Positions 63,907 to 64,000 of a stretch of DNA of 64,000 nucleotides are shown one piece after another. Where the stretch lies: the NCBI RefSeq assembly GCF_030817475.1, contig NZ_JAUSZJ010000002.1, forward strand, positions 828,501 through 892,500, given 5' to 3'. The translations under genes were made by a program, and so were the position numbers. The stretch's first letter is position 1. Each line of letters opens with the position of its first letter. The notes under the pieces were generated by a model, which saw only the letters and a list, made by a program, of their open reading frames with translations, searched no databases and had not been told where the DNA came from. The stretch comes from Streptomyces sp. V2I9. Lineage in GTDB: Bacteria > Actinomycetota > Actinomycetes > Streptomycetales > Streptomycetaceae.

Positions 63907-64000
63907 GGATCCTCCTCGGTAGCACCACGCGACCGCCTGGCGGACAGCCGCGTAACGTCTTGTAACGTCAAGACCAACCGCGCCGGAATGCAAAAAATGC
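63907..64000 (-). promoter_or_regulatory. infC promoter/leader region (cut by window end)
   Basis: Minus-strand TTGGTC and TACGCG, 17 bp apart, or TTGACG a few bases on, are promoter-like; the region also carries repeated ACGTTAC (GACGTTACAAGACGTTACG). A strong GAGGAGG ribosome site sits just before the ATC start. A TTG at 63993 in frame would run through this promoter-like sequence and is rejected. The upstream part of the leader is outside the window. Confidence 0.5.

Noticed and set aside
63907..63993. TTG at 63993 as the infC start
   Set aside because: It would translate promoter-like DNA and lacks a ribosome site; GAGGAGG points to ATC 63906.

Overview
The window is about 72% G+C with near-saturated G/C third codon positions, GTG and TTG starts, and a gene order typical of Streptomyces: cobalamin genes, metNIQ, glpQ, the argCJBDR operon, pheST and infC-rpmI-rplT. 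I read it as about 64 kb of a Streptomyces core chromosome; no species is assigned. No tRNA, rRNA, CRISPR array, transposase or prophage was seen.

Layout. 1-4.2 kb (minus): probable cobT with a long disordered N-terminus, the cobL (cbiET) fusion and a GNAT acetyltransferase. 4.2-7.3 kb (minus): metNIQ methionine importer behind a Cys/Met-rich leader peptide. 7.6-12 kb: two small membrane proteins, a second GNAT, an ECF-type sigma factor, secreted GlpQ and a PlsC-type acyltransferase. 12-14.1 kb: TetR plus MFS exporter behind a perfect inverted-repeat operator. 14.2-16.6 kb: helR, an RNA-polymerase-directed helicase-like ATPase preceded by a 29-nt palindrome of the rifamycin-associated-element type. 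16.6-27.8 kb: an aldo/keto reductase, then argininosuccinate genes (argG, argH) and the argCJBDR operon, with promoters overlapping AT-rich ArgR-type boxes; a HEAT-repeat protein and an L,D-transpeptidase lie between them.

27.8-43 kb: accessory genes. These are a Fic protein facing a barstar-domain protein, a GPP34 protein, a HEAT protein with a MerR-HEAT fusion regulator, a membrane protein overlapping it tail to tail, a LysR-effector-domain protein without a DNA-binding domain, DUF5997, a PH-like membrane protein, cyclophilin, a phosphatase-fold protein lacking catalytic histidines, a MocR regulator whose start codon overlaps that of a divergent DMT transporter, DUF1918, a secreted glycosidase-like protein and a 3-hydroxyacyl-CoA dehydrogenase. 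43.1-53.7 kb (minus): a probable polymorphic-toxin locus with a secreted LamG/DNRLRE protein (1208 aa), a secreted RHS protein (2148 aa) with a compositionally different C-terminal tail, and a tiny downstream gene in the position of an immunity gene. 53.9-64 kb (minus): a NUDIX hydrolase, a TPR-like regulator, pheT-pheS, a soluble sensor kinase, a SpoU methyltransferase and rplT-rpmI-infC. infC appears to start at ATC, and its upstream region is cut by the window end.

The arginine genes work together: argC, J, B and D make ornithine, argG and argH turn citrulline into arginine, and ArgR represses the pathway. Items most worth following up are the helR/RAE unit, the metN leader peptide, a coupled 31-codon micro-ORF between argC and argJ, the MerR-HEAT module, the overlapping divergent start codons at 39310, and the RHS tail with its candidate immunity gene.
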